DNA of 13,286 bases from CAYRWM01 sp964428055 (lineage in GTDB: Bacteria; Bacillota; Clostridia; Christensenellales; Christensenellaceae): the NCBI GenBank assembly GCA_964428055.1, contig CAYRWM010000041.1:1-13286 (forward strand), in the 5' to 3' direction. Below the pieces are notes generated by a model. The model was not told the DNA's origin. It was given only the letters and a program-made list of their open reading frames with translations, and did not search any database. The translations under genes were made by a program, and so were the position numbers. This document shows, in pieces, positions 1 to 8,081 of the stretch. Positions within the stretch are counted from its first letter, which is position 1, and each line of letters begins with the position of its first letter.

Positions 1-15
1 TGACCATAGGGGTCA
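1..15. repeat. Short inverted repeat at the left edge
   Basis: TGACC and GGTCA form a perfect 5-base inverted repeat around a 5-base centre (ATAGG). It could be half of an operator or a small hairpin of a gene outside the window. Nothing else is recognised in positions 1-101: no open frame of useful length runs off the edge, and no clear terminator with a T-run follows the TraX gene. Confidence 0.3.
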
Positions 16-101
16 CGCCCGTTTCATGTCCTTTTTATCCGGTCATAGCTGCCTCAAATCAACTTCCATACGAAGTGTGCCCCGAGGCGGTCTTTTTAGT
101 T

Positions 102-845
102 TCAGAATATTATGCTTATGTCCCCGTGGAGCGCGAGTCTCAGCAGTCCCACACCCACGAGATGAGCGGGATAGTAAATGTAGAAGAGCCACTTCATGCC
201 CTTCCAGCTGCCGCGCTCCCCGTTGTACTTCGCGAGAACGGGTATCGACAGGAAAGTGAACATCTGTAAAGCACCGTACAGCCGGTCTATGAATATGAAA
301 TATACGAGGGCGTATATGAAGGTCCAGAAAACGATGCTCCTCGCCTGCTTTTTGAACTCACCCCTGTGAACGTACAGGAAGAACGGAGCCATAACGGCTA
401 TGCTCGACCAGTCCGACGGGAATGCGATAAGGCAGATCGCAACGATGCACACTATCTTTATCCACTGTTTTATCTTTTCGGAATTGCATATGATGAGCAG
501 CGCCACCGCCCAAGCGAGCGACCACATGACGCTGGTCTGATTGAACACACCGGTGGACAGCGGGATAAACGGTATGCCGAACGCAAAGTCATATGCGAAG
601 TGGGATATCACGGCGAAAAGGAACAAGCGGAACATATACCTCTTCCTGTCGTGCGTATAATGAAATCCCTCGGCTATGAAGAACCACATTATGGGTGCGG
701 TCAGCCGCCCCACTATGTGGAGAGCATAAACGTACCACACGGCCTGAAGACCGGGGAAGAATGCCCATGTCAGGTGGTCGACCGTCATGGCGATTATCGC
801 TATTAACTTTATCTGGTTCGAATTAAGCGTTTTTCTGAGCTGCAT
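102..845 (-). CDS. TraX-family integral membrane protein
   Basis: A 247-residue very hydrophobic protein with about seven to eight membrane segments. Near the N-terminus it has the TraX-family pattern: KLIAIIAMTVDH (residues 13-24), then a GR-x3-PIMWFFIAEGFHYT-like stretch (about 46-64), and near the C-terminus FYIYYPAHL (221-229). The family is named after the F-plasmid protein that acetylates the pilin subunit, but chromosomal copies in Firmicutes have no settled substrate, so acyl transfer at the membrane is only an inference. It is the last gene of a four-gene minus-strand set, 8 bases after the preceding stop. Its ribosome binding site is weak, which suggests coupling to upstream translation. 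Confidence 0.85.
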   Translation of the reverse strand: MQLRKTLNSNQIKLIAIIAMTVDHLTWAFFPGLQAVWYVYALHIVGRLTAPIMWFFIAEGFHYTHDRKRYMFRLFLFAVISHFAYDFAFGIPFIPLSTGVFNQTSVMWSLAWAVALLIICNSEKIKQWIKIVCIVAICLIAFPSDWSSIAVMAPFFLYVHRGEFKKQARSIVFWTFIYALVYFIFIDRLYGALQMFTFLSIPVLAKYNGERGSWKGMKWLFYIYYPAHLVGVGLLRLALHGDISIIF

Positions 846-853
846 TTATGTAT

Positions 854-1771
854 TCAGTCCGTACTGTCCAGTTTTCCCTTTACGTCAAAAGCGCATTCCA
901 TCATGCCCGCTATGACGGCCCTGTCGTTCTGGTCTGTGACATTAAGCCTCTCCATAACATCGGGACTTACGAGATCTTCGTAATTGAATCCGTCTGTCTG
1001 GAGGTTGCCGAACACCGACATACGTCCCATATCGCCTGCGGACCTTATGTTCGCGTCGGAATTCAGGTGCATAAACCCTTCTATCTTCTCCCTGTCGCTT
1101 AAGTCCCTAAGCTTCTTTTCCTTGTTCGCCAGTTTCAGGGCGCACTCATCGCAGTAGGCGTGCGGGACCGCGAAGCCTTCGTACTCGAGTTTTTCCGTTA
1201 TATACCCGACGTGCCGCACGGTCGAGATCACATTCTTGTGTGATACTATCTTTATAAAAAGATTGGATGTTTCCTTCTTGCACTTTTCGCACGGAAGTGT
1301 CCCGCTGTGCTTGTAGCGCTCCAGAAACAACGGTATGAACAGTTTTACGCTGTTTTTGTCGAAATAATCATAGTGTTTGAAATCAAGATAGGGCCTGACA
1401 CTCTCATATGAGCAGCGGCTTAAGAAGAGCGTTATCTGTTTTGGTATGAAAACACCCCACCAGGGAATGACTTCCGGCAGATAATCTTCTTTCTCCGGCC
1501 GCCACGTCAGAAGCTCAACCGCTTTTTCGACCTTACCCTTCTTGCCGCTCCGAAGGTCCGCCAGGATCTTATCTAGTCCTACCTTGAATGCTTTCTGAAT
1601 AAAATAAGGATACAGTTTTTCCCTGTCGTCCGAGGAAAACAGCCATTCGCCGTATTCGTCCCTGGTAACATCAGAAAGCAATGTCTCCTGCCCGCATTCG
1701 GGACAGGTCAGGGCCGCCTCCCCCTGATTTCCGTGTTTGGGACAGAACCTTAAGAACTTGTTCTCTTCCAT
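854..1771 (-). CDS. Uncharacterised protein with two Cys-type metal-binding sites
   Basis: 305 residues, family not recognised. Near the N-terminus is a zinc-ribbon-like element: C10-x2-H13 followed by C23-x2-C26 (CPECG). A second set lies mid-protein: C161-x2-C164 (CEKC) and C207-x2-C210 (CDEC), about 43 residues apart, which could form another four-Cys site. No signal peptide and no convincing membrane helix are seen, so it is probably cytoplasmic. The start is supported by AGGAG about 9 bases upstream of the ATG. It begins 13 bases after the 99-residue gene and ends 8 bases before the TraX gene, so it is very likely cotranscribed with both. The function is unknown; the metal sites are inferred from Cys spacing only. 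Confidence 0.75.
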   Translation of the reverse strand: MEENKFLRFCPKHGNQGEAALTCPECGQETLLSDVTRDEYGEWLFSSDDREKLYPYFIQKAFKVGLDKILADLRSGKKGKVEKAVELLTWRPEKEDYLPEVIPWWGVFIPKQITLFLSRCSYESVRPYLDFKHYDYFDKNSVKLFIPLFLERYKHSGTLPCEKCKKETSNLFIKIVSHKNVISTVRHVGYITEKLEYEGFAVPHAYCDECALKLANKEKKLRDLSDREKIEGFMHLNSDANIRSAGDMGRMSVFGNLQTDGFNYEDLVSPDVMERLNVTDQNDRAVIAGMMECAFDVKGKLDSTD

Positions 1772-1784
1772 ACTAAGACTCCTG

Positions 1785-2084
1785 TTATTTCCCGAAAGCC
1801 TTGAACTTTTCTATAACACCCTTGAGCAGAGGCGCCAGCTCGGGCTCGAGCTTCGTAAGGCCCCCTGCCGAAAAGATGATGCCGTTCCATTCCTTTTTGG
1901 TGAATTCCTTATCCGGCGTATCGACGACCTGCATGATGGTCTTGGCAAGATCCGAGTATTTGCCGTATCCCCTGTTTTCCGCTTTCGGACCGACCGTCGC
2001 CTTTATCTTCTCCAGATCATCCGCTGAAAAAATATCCGAAACCTTCGGAAGCACAACTTCTTTTTTTGAACCAAAAAGTCCCAT
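1785..2084 (-). CDS. Small hypothetical protein, 99 residues
   Basis: Not recognised. It is a small, Lys- and Glu-rich, probably helical cytoplasmic protein beginning MGLFGSKKE, with a hydrophobic stretch around residues 70-78 (IIFSAGGLT) that is too short to be a membrane helix. It has no Cys residues. Its ATG shares one base with the stop of the preceding gene (TAATG arrangement), a common sign of translational coupling, and GGAGGGAACGG sits just upstream. This tight linkage is the main reason to accept it as a gene. No function can be offered beyond membership of the four-gene set. Confidence 0.7.
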   Translation of the reverse strand: MGLFGSKKEVVLPKVSDIFSADDLEKIKATVGPKAENRGYGKYSDLAKTIMQVVDTPDKEFTKKEWNGIIFSAGGLTKLEPELAPLLKGVIEKFKAFGK

Positions 2085-2680
2085 TATCCGTTCCCTCCTT
2101 CATCGTAACCTATACGCGCGTTCGGACAGACCCGGGACAACAGACCGAGTATCTCCTCTGATTTCGCGCTGTCCATATCCTCAAGCGTGAACGTGGTAAA
2201 ATCTTTCCCCGCATGTATGTCTATGAACTGTATCTCGCGTCCGCCGTCGATCACGACTCTTTCATACGCCCAGGATATATCCTCGTTCTTTATAACCTTT
2301 ACGGGATTGGCCGCCAGCACCGTATACTTGTCTGTTATCGTGAGCACACAGGGATCCGACGGCTTTGCCGTGATATACTTTTTGCCCTTTAAGTACTCAT
2401 TACCGAATCCGATATACTCATCCTCGCTCATGGCGCCTATGAATTTCCTGTATGAGGAAAAAGGCGATACGTAGGCGAATATATACATGCACACGGGCAG
2501 CGCGGCCAGGCACAGCAACGCTATCGATACGCCGAGACCGCCCGCTCCCGTCAGGAAATGAAGGAGCATCAGTATTATGTAGGCTATGCATACTATGGTA
2601 AAAGCCGGCCGCATGCTTGTGAACTGAGGAGTCAGACTGTAGTCTCTCCTTACCGGATCATCCGGACGCATCTTTGTCAT
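2084..2680 (-). CDS. Membrane-anchored protein with C-terminal soluble domain
   Basis: 198 residues, family not recognised. A polar N-terminus of about 24 residues is followed by two adjacent hydrophobic helices (about 25-46 and 49-72), then a soluble domain of about 120 residues rich in beta-type sequence (for example VLTITDKYTVLA and REIQFIDIHAG). The layout of a membrane hairpin plus a beta-rich domain resembles bacterial PH-like or YcxB-like proteins, but this is a topology comparison, not a family match. The ATG at 2680 has a strong GGGGGA ribosome binding site 7 bases upstream. It is the first gene of the four-gene minus-strand set, diverging from the metallopeptidase gene across an 83-base AT-rich gap. 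Confidence 0.7.
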   Translation of the reverse strand: MTKMRPDDPVRRDYSLTPQFTSMRPAFTIVCIAYIILMLLHFLTGAGGLGVSIALLCLAALPVCMYIFAYVSPFSSYRKFIGAMSEDEYIGFGNEYLKGKKYITAKPSDPCVLTITDKYTVLAANPVKVIKNEDISWAYERVVIDGGREIQFIDIHAGKDFTTFTLEDMDSAKSEEILGLLSRVCPNARIGYDEGGNG

Positions 2681-2708
2681 GTAAAAATCCCCCGCGTCTT
2701 TTTATAAT

Positions 2709-2717
2709 ATTGTAACA
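2709..2717 (-). promoter_or_regulatory. Probable extended -10 for the minus-strand operon
   Basis: On the minus strand the sequence reads TGTTACAAT: a TG extension followed by TACAAT, which differs from TATAAT at one position. It lies about 30 bases upstream of the first start codon. No good -35 hexamer is seen at the expected distance, consistent with an extended -10 promoter. Confidence 0.4.
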
Positions 2718-2723
2718 TAATAA

Positions 2724-2732
2724 TGGTATAAT
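2724..2732 (+). promoter_or_regulatory. Extended -10 promoter of the metallopeptidase gene
   Basis: TGGTATAAT: a perfect TATAAT with a TG extension, 31 bases before the ATG at 2764. No clear -35 is present. It is back to back with the promoter proposed for the minus-strand operon. The parA promoter uses the identical TGGTATAAT. Confidence 0.55.
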
Positions 2733-2763
2733 ATCTTTATCATTCACTTGAAAGGAAACGCTT

Positions 2764-3138
2764 ATGATCTCGATCGACAGAGCGGAGACCATACTGAACG
2801 AACTGGCGGAAGAACTCCCGCCCGAGGTGTTCCGAGACCTTTCCGGCGGCATCAACCTGCTGCCCGAATCAAAGCGCCATCCGGAAGCCGGAAACGGTAT
2901 GCTTTACATACTCGGTGAGTATATATTCGACCCCAAACTCGGGAGACGTATCAATATATACTACGGTTCGTTCGAAAAGATGTTCCCATATGCTGATGAA
3001 GACCAGATGAGGGAAAGGCTGAGGGAGACCTTAAGGCATGAATTCGTGCATCATGTGGAGGGTCTCGCCGGCGAGAATGACCTTGCGGTAGATGATATGA
3101 TAAAGCTCGCCGAGTACAAAAAAAGACAGGGCCGATAG
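2764..3138 (+). CDS. Zincin-like metallopeptidase family protein
   Basis: 124 residues, a normal length for the small one-domain zincin-like family (Pfam Zincin_1 type). The catalytic signature is HEFVHHVEG at residues 92-100: HExxH with H92 and H96 as zinc ligands and E93 as the catalytic base. The following LAGENDL provides an acidic candidate third ligand. A beta-strand segment (RRINIYYGSFEKMFP, about 61-75) precedes the motif, as usual in this family. There is no signal peptide, so it should be cytoplasmic. Its substrate is unknown, and many members have not been shown to be active proteases. The start has AAGGA 7 bases upstream. It is monocistronic and separated from cimA by 89 bases containing the cimA promoter. 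Confidence 0.85.
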   Translation: MISIDRAETILNELAEELPPEVFRDLSGGINLLPESKRHPEAGNGMLYILGEYIFDPKLGRRINIYYGSFEKMFPYADEDQMRERLRETLRHEFVHHVEGLAGENDLAVDDMIKLAEYKKRQGR

Positions 3139-3159
3139 ACAAAAACGATCGAATGCCAT

Positions 3160-3189
3160 TTGAACTGCATACACAGTATAAAGTATAAT
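3160..3189 (+). promoter_or_regulatory. Promoter of the cimA-leuCDB operon
   Basis: TTGAAC at 3160-3165 and a perfect TATAAT at 3184-3189, 18 bases apart. Transcription would start near 3196, leaving a leader of only about 32 bases before the cimA ATG. That is too short for a T-box, leader peptide or riboswitch, so control by one of these is not apparent. Any regulation would have to act at the promoter. Confidence 0.65.
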
Positions 3190-3227
3190 TAAATGTGATA
3201 CTTTTGATGAACGGAGGTTAGTTTCCC

Positions 3228-4784
3228 ATGACAGTGGAGCTGCTGGACAGCACCTTGAGAGAAGGCGCTCAGATGGAAGGCATATCTTTTTCCATACAGG
3301 ACAAGATAGACATATTTAACGTGCTCTCGGATCTGGGCATAGCATATATCGAAGCGGGAAACCCATTTTCGAACCCCAAGGACGCCGAATTCTTTGAAAA
3401 GGCCTCTGCGCTTCAGGACAGAGGCTCAAAGCTCTGCGCTTTTTCGTCCACAAGAGCAAAGGATGTAAAAGCCGATGAGGACGGCGGCATCGCGGCCGTC
3501 ATTTCATCCGGAGCATCCTGCGCAGTCATATTCGGCAAAGCGCATGCGGAGCAGGTGGACAAGGTCCTAAAAGTATCCAAAGAAGAAAACTTAAACATGA
3601 TACGCGAGACGATCGAATATATAAAGGGAAAGGGCCTTAAGGTCATATTCGATGCGGAGCACTATTTCGACGGTTTCGTATACGACAGAGAATACGCTCT
3701 TGAAACTGTCAGGACGGCTGAGGAAGCGGGCGCGGATGTTGTATGTCTGTGCGACTCCAACGGCGGCACTTCCGTTACCGGCGTCAGCTCGACAGTGAGC
3801 GAGACGGCTCCTCACCTTAAGACCGCAAAACTCGGCGTACACATTCATAATGACTCCGACTGCGCGGTAGCAGCCAGCATAGCGGCTGTCGAAGCGGGAG
3901 CCACTCATGTGCAGGGCAGCTTCAACGGCTACGGTGAAAGGTGCGGCATAGCGAGGCTGACGTCGGTTATAGCCGACCTTCAGCTCAAAAAGGGCATAGG
4001 ATGCATTGCGGGCGACATAAAGGATCTGACCCCGTCGGCGATACGAATAGCAGAGATAGCCAACAACGCTCTTCCGAGGAGCACCCCGTACGTGGGCCGC
4101 AGTGCTTTCGCCCATAAAGCGGGCATGCATATCGACGCCATGGACAAGCTTGAAGGAGCATTTGAGCACATCGATCCCGAAAGCGTCGGGAACAAGAGAA
4201 AGATACTCCTGTCCGAAGTGTCGGGCAGACGAGCGGTAACCAAAAAACTGACGGGTATGTTCCCCGGCCTCAAAGAGGATTCGTCCGAGATTGAAAGCAT
4301 CACGGAAGAGCTCAAGAACCTGGAGCGCGACGGATACCAGTTCGAGGGTGCAGACGCCAGCTTCTATCTCATGGCATCAAAGAAACTCAATAATTTCAAA
4401 CAGCATTTCACGACTGTACACTACAGAACGAGCGGCGAATTCCCGGCGCTTTCAGACAACAATGCGTCAGCTTTCGTACAGATAAACGTTGACGGCAAGG
4501 AGGAGACGGGTGCTGCGCTCGGAAACGGTCCGGTCAATGCTTTGGACAAAGCGCTCAGAAAAGCTCTCGCCGTCTTTTATCCGAGTCTCATGAACATGAA
4601 GCTCATTGACTACAAGGTCAGAGTGCTGTCGCCTAAAGAAGCTACGGGCGCTGTCGTCAGAGTCCTTGTGACCACCACTGACGGCTCATCGAGCTGGACC
4701 ACGGTCGGAGTTTCTTCAGATATAATCAAGGCCAGCTTCATTGCGCTGACCGATTCGATAGAATACTTCCTTGCAGGAAGATAG
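3228..4784 (+). CDS. cimA: (R)-citramalate synthase
   Basis: 518 residues. It condenses acetyl-CoA with pyruvate to give (R)-citramalate, the first step of the threonine-independent isoleucine route. The N-terminal TIM barrel has the family start LLDSTLREGAQMEGISFS (5-22), the metal-binding HIHND at 205-209, and the GSFNGYGERCG stretch (230-240). The C-terminal third matches the LeuA-type regulatory domain, including GNGPVNALDKAL (432-443). Length and the MEGISFS...DK wording fit the citramalate synthase branch rather than 2-isopropylmalate synthase, which usually starts with a DGEQ-type motif. The ATG is chosen for its GGAGG 10 bases upstream. It leads an operon with leuC, leuD and leuB, which supply the remaining steps to 2-oxobutyrate. 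Feedback inhibition by isoleucine through the C-terminal domain is known for some relatives and is inferred here. Confidence 0.9.
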   Translation: MTVELLDSTLREGAQMEGISFSIQDKIDIFNVLSDLGIAYIEAGNPFSNPKDAEFFEKASALQDRGSKLCAFSSTRAKDVKADEDGGIAAVISSGASCAVIFGKAHAEQVDKVLKVSKEENLNMIRETIEYIKGKGLKVIFDAEHYFDGFVYDREYALETVRTAEEAGADVVCLCDSNGGTSVTGVSSTVSETAPHLKTAKLGVHIHNDSDCAVAASIAAVEAGATHVQGSFNGYGERCGIARLTSVIADLQLKKGIGCIAGDIKDLTPSAIRIAEIANNALPRSTPYVGRSAFAHKAGMHIDAMDKLEGAFEHIDPESVGNKRKILLSEVSGRRAVTKKLTGMFPGLKEDSSEIESITEELKNLERDGYQFEGADASFYLMASKKLNNFKQHFTTVHYRTSGEFPALSDNNASAFVQINVDGKEETGAALGNGPVNALDKALRKALAVFYPSLMNMKLIDYKVRVLSPKEATGAVVRVLVTTTDGSSSWTTVGVSSDIIKASFIALTDSIEYFLAGR

Positions 4785-4814
4785 AACACCTCATAATAAG
4801 GGAGGAACATCTTT

Positions 4815-6071
4815 ATGGGAATGACTATGACACAGAAGATCCTCGCCGCAAAGAGCGGGAGGAAGGAGAATATACGGACAGGCGAGACAGTGCTGTGCAA
4901 CGTGGATCTCATGCTCGGAAACGATATAACGGCTCCGATAGCGATAAATGAGTTCAAGAAGATCTCAAGAACGCTGGCCGCACCGGAAAAGATAGTGCTC
5001 GTCCTGGATCACTTCAATCCCTGCAAGGACATCAAGGCCGCCGAGCAGTGCAAGATAGTGCGTGATTTCGCGCATGAATACGGTATAGAGAGATTCTTCG
5101 ACGCGGGTACGATGGGCATCGAACATGCGCTGATACCGGAAAAGGGCTACCTCAACTGCGGAGATCTGGCTATAGGTGCCGATTCGCACACATGCACGTA
5201 CGGAGCGATGAACCTGTTCTCTACGGGCGTTGGCTCCACCGATCTGGCATTCGCTTTCGCAACGGGAAAATGCTGGTTCAAGGTACCGGGCGCTATAAGG
5301 TTCAACGTGAGCGGCAAGCTTCAGAAGTGGGTATCCGGCAAAGATGTGATCCTTACGATAATCGGGCTGATAAAGGTCTCCGGAGCTCAGTACATGTCCA
5401 TGGAATTCACGGGCGACCTGTCCGGCCTCACCATGGCGGACAGACTGACTATCGCGAACATGGGTATTGAAGCAGGAGCCAAGAACGTCATATTCGAATG
5501 CGATGAGGAAACAGTGACATACCTCATGGGACGCGGCGCCATAGAGTGCCCTGCGGTAAGACCGGATGAGGATGCGTACTATGAGAGGGAATACGAACTG
5601 AACCTCTCCGATATAAAACCGACGGTCGCCTTCCCGAGCATACCCGATAATGTAAGGACTCCCGAGGGATTCGGCAATGTCAAGGTCGATCAGGTCGTGA
5701 TCGGATCGTGCACAAACGGAAGGATCGAGGATCTGAGAGTGGCCGCTTCCATATTCACAAGGAGAAAGGTAGCCGACGGAGTGCGCGTTATCGTGATTCC
5801 CGCAACGCAGGAGATATATCTGCAGGCCATAGAGGAAGGCCTCATCGCGAACTTCATCTCGGCCGGCTGCGCCGTGTCGACACCGACCTGCGGGCCGTGC
5901 CTGGGCGGATATATGGGAGTACTTGCGGAAGGAGAAGTCTGTATAGCTACCACCAACAGAAACTTCGTCGGCAGGATGGGACATCCCAAATCCGAAGTAT
6001 ATCTGGCATCACCGGCTGTTGCCGCGGCTTCAGCCATAAAGGGCGTGCTCTGCTCGCCTGACGCACTGTAA
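4815..6071 (+). CDS. leuC: 3-isopropylmalate/citramalate dehydratase large subunit
   Basis: 418 residues, the short two-subunit type of the aconitase family. The 4Fe-4S ligands are visible as C299 (IGSCTNGR) and C359/C362 (CGPCLGG), and the conserved GADSHTCTYG lies at 121-130. With LeuD it isomerises 2-isopropylmalate to 3-isopropylmalate and, in the citramalate route, citramalate to 3-methylmalate. The position directly after cimA suggests the second use. It lies 30 bases after cimA with GGGAGG 9 bases before the ATG. The closely related homoaconitase and dimethylmalate dehydratase families cannot be excluded by motifs alone, but the operon argues for LeuC. Confidence 0.92.
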   Translation: MGMTMTQKILAAKSGRKENIRTGETVLCNVDLMLGNDITAPIAINEFKKISRTLAAPEKIVLVLDHFNPCKDIKAAEQCKIVRDFAHEYGIERFFDAGTMGIEHALIPEKGYLNCGDLAIGADSHTCTYGAMNLFSTGVGSTDLAFAFATGKCWFKVPGAIRFNVSGKLQKWVSGKDVILTIIGLIKVSGAQYMSMEFTGDLSGLTMADRLTIANMGIEAGAKNVIFECDEETVTYLMGRGAIECPAVRPDEDAYYEREYELNLSDIKPTVAFPSIPDNVRTPEGFGNVKVDQVVIGSCTNGRIEDLRVAASIFTRRKVADGVRVIVIPATQEIYLQAIEEGLIANFISAGCAVSTPTCGPCLGGYMGVLAEGEVCIATTNRNFVGRMGHPKSEVYLASPAVAAASAIKGVLCSPDAL

Positions 6072-6089
6072 GCAAAAGGAGGCATCATA

Positions 6090-6587
6090 ATGGCCGACAC
6101 ATTAAAAGCAGTTGTATACGGAAACAATATTGATACCGACGCCATAATAGCGGCGCGTTATCTCAACACCTCCGACCCGGAAGAACTGGCATCACACTGC
6201 ATGGAGGATATAGATTCCGGATTCGCAAAGAAAGCCGGAAAGGAATGCGTCCTGGTGGCAGGAGAGAATTTCGGCTGCGGATCTTCAAGAGAGCATGCAC
6301 CGATAGCCCTAAAGGCTGCGGGCGTTAAATACGTGATAGCCAAAAGCTTCGCGAGGATATTCTACAGGAACGCGATAAACACGGGCCTTCCCATAATCGA
6401 GTGTCCGAAGGCAGTCGGCGCTATCAGCACGGGCGACAAGGTCTCAGTTGATATCAAGAACGGAACGATAACGGCGGGCGGGAAAAAGTATGCCATCCAG
6501 CCGTTCCCGGATTTCCTTCAGGAGATAATAGAATCGGGCGGCCTCATGTACGCTGCCATGAAAGGACTCGGAAGAGATGACGCTTAA
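6090..6587 (+). CDS. leuD: 3-isopropylmalate/citramalate dehydratase small subunit
   Basis: 165 residues, the short archaeal/Firmicute-type small subunit, which matches the short LeuC. It has the N-terminal GNNIDTDAIIAARYL (11-25) and the signature GENFGCGSSREHAP (58-71), which forms the swivelling domain that closes over the LeuC active site. It is needed with LeuC for dehydratase activity. The gene starts 18 bases after leuC with AGGAGG 8 bases before the ATG. Its last 11 bases overlap the start of leuB. Confidence 0.92.
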   Translation: MADTLKAVVYGNNIDTDAIIAARYLNTSDPEELASHCMEDIDSGFAKKAGKECVLVAGENFGCGSSREHAPIALKAAGVKYVIAKSFARIFYRNAINTGLPIIECPKAVGAISTGDKVSVDIKNGTITAGGKKYAIQPFPDFLQEIIESGGLMYAAMKGLGRDDA

Positions 6588-7635
6588 CATAGCTGTTATG
6601 CCCGGCGACGGAATAGGCGCCGAAGTCGTACCCGAAGCGCTACGCGTCCTTGAGACCGCAGGCGGCAAATACGGGTTCGATCTTAGTATAAAAACGGCTC
6701 TCATAGGCGGAGCGGCTTATGATGAAACAGGAGATCCTCTGCCTGAACAGACAGTCAGAACGTGCAAAGAAGCCGATGCCGTAATACTCGGGGCCGTAGG
6801 CGGAGACAAATGGAAAGGACTCCCGTATGAGAAGAGACCCGAAGCGGGTCTTCTCGGCATTAGGAAAGCTCTGGGTCTGTATGCAAACCTTAGACCCGCC
6901 GTACTCTATCCCGAGATGCTGGGTGAATCCCCCTTAAAGGAAGATTTTTGCGGCGGCGGTTTCAACATAATGATAGTAAGGGAACTTACAGGCGGCATAT
7001 ATTTCGGCGAAAAGGACAGGAAAGAAGACTACGCCTACGATGTGGAAAAATACTCTGAAGCGGAAGTCACACGCATAGCCAGAAAAGCGTTTGAGATAGC
7101 ATTAAAGAGAAACAAAAAAGTGACCAATGTCGACAAGGCAAACGTTCTGCTCTCTTCGGTCTTCTGGAGAGACTGCATCCTTAAGGTCGCGGAATCCTTC
7201 CCCGAAGTTAAGCTCGATCACCTGTATGTCGACAATGCGTCCATGCAGCTCATAAGAGTACCTGCCGAATTTGACGTTGTCGTAACATCGAACATGTTCG
7301 GAGACATACTGTCGGACGAAGCTTCAATGCTGACAGGCTCAATAGGTCTGCTTCCCTCGGCTTCGCTCGGCGACGGAAACTACGGCATGTATGAACCCGT
7401 ACACGGTTCAGCTCCTGATATAGCCGGAAAAGGCATAGCCAATCCTATAGCGCAGATACTTTCCTGCGCTATGATGCTTGAATACACATTCGATATGAAA
7501 GATGCGGCTGACAGCATAGAGAATGCAGTCAGGCGCGTACTGGGCAAGGGGCTTAGGACAGCGGACCTCGCGCACGGCGGACCGTATGTTTCCACTGCAG
7601 AAATGACTGATGCCATAATAAAGGAGCTCCGATGA
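6577..7635 (+). CDS. leuB: 3-isopropylmalate dehydrogenase
   Basis: 352 residues, full length. It carries out NAD-dependent oxidative decarboxylation of 3-isopropylmalate, or of 3-methylmalate to 2-oxobutyrate in the citramalate route. Seen in order: GDGIGAEVV (10-18), GLYANLRPA (100-108), ELTGGIYFG (136-144), the metal-binding FGDILSDEASM (241-251), and the nucleotide-binding EPVHGSAPDIAGKGIANP (273-290). The cytoplasmic enzyme works as a dimer in this family. The ATG lies inside the end of leuD, so the two are probably translationally coupled. Its own 3' end supplies the AAGGAG ribosome binding site of the next gene, whose ATG overlaps its stop. Confidence 0.93.
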   Translation: MTLNIAVMPGDGIGAEVVPEALRVLETAGGKYGFDLSIKTALIGGAAYDETGDPLPEQTVRTCKEADAVILGAVGGDKWKGLPYEKRPEAGLLGIRKALGLYANLRPAVLYPEMLGESPLKEDFCGGGFNIMIVRELTGGIYFGEKDRKEDYAYDVEKYSEAEVTRIARKAFEIALKRNKKVTNVDKANVLLSSVFWRDCILKVAESFPEVKLDHLYVDNASMQLIRVPAEFDVVVTSNMFGDILSDEASMLTGSIGLLPSASLGDGNYGMYEPVHGSAPDIAGKGIANPIAQILSCAMMLEYTFDMKDAADSIENAVRRVLGKGLRTADLAHGGPYVSTAEMTDAIIKELR

Positions 7636-8081
7636 TGGCTGACAGGATTACTGAAGCAAAAGATTACTTTGATAAGGGATACAGCTGTGCACAGTCCGTG
7701 ATCATGGCGTACTGTGATGACTTCGGTATGGATACCGAGACTGCGGCCAGGATCGCGTGCGGCCTCGGCGGCGGCATCGCCCGGAGCAGAGAGACCTGCG
7801 GTGCGGTTCTGGGAGGCATAATGGTCCTCGGCCTCGCAAAGTCTTCCGGAGGTTCCGAAGACAAAAAAGAGCTGTACAGGATATCGCGTGCCTTTATGGA
7901 TGATTTCCGTAATAAGGCCGGTTCCGTGATATGCCGAGAACTTCTCGGAATCCCCGAAGGACAGGAAGAAAGCACCGTTCCGGAAAAAAGAACGGCTGAA
8001 TACTATAAAACGCGTCCCTGCGAGGGCCTTGTTGAGCTCGCTGCAGAACTTCTCGAAAAATACCTTGAATCCGATGAATGA
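7632..8081 (+). CDS. C_GCAxxG_C_C family protein (putative redox protein)
   Basis: 149 residues. The family is named for its conserved Cys/Gly pattern. Seen here are C19 (YSCAQSV), C28, C43 followed by GLGGG, C56 in ETCGAVLGGIMVLGL (54-68), and two later Cys residues (SVICREL and RPCEG). These residues suggest a redox or metal role, but the biochemical function is not established. Two ATGs are possible, 7632 and 7635. AAGGAG at 7621-7626 is 5 and 8 bases away respectively, so the second gives slightly better spacing. It overlaps the leuB stop at one end and rsmG by 8 bases at the other, so it is part of the operon transcript. Nothing ties it directly to isoleucine synthesis. Confidence 0.85.
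   Translation: MMADRITEAKDYFDKGYSCAQSVIMAYCDDFGMDTETAARIACGLGGGIARSRETCGAVLGGIMVLGLAKSSGGSEDKKELYRISRAFMDDFRNKAGSVICRELLGIPEGQEESTVPEKRTAEYYKTRPCEGLVELAAELLEKYLESDE

Noticed and set aside
462..480. DnaA-box-like TTATCCACT within the TraX gene
   Set aside because: An isolated 8 of 9 match inside coding sequence, as expected by chance; there is no cluster around it.
3139..3227. Possible T-box or leader attenuator before cimA
   Set aside because: The promoter leaves only about 32 bases of leader, and no T-box core or terminator hairpin is present.
4965..5984. 339-codon open frame antisense to leuC
   Set aside because: It is fully inside a well-identified gene, its protein has low-complexity His/Arg/Tyr-rich character, and no ribosome binding site or family motif is seen; it is a shadow of leuC codon use.
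8029..8073. TTG-initiated N-terminal extension of rsmG
   Set aside because: The ATG at 8074 gives an N-terminus that lines up with known RsmG proteins, while the extension lies entirely within the previous gene's reading frame region.
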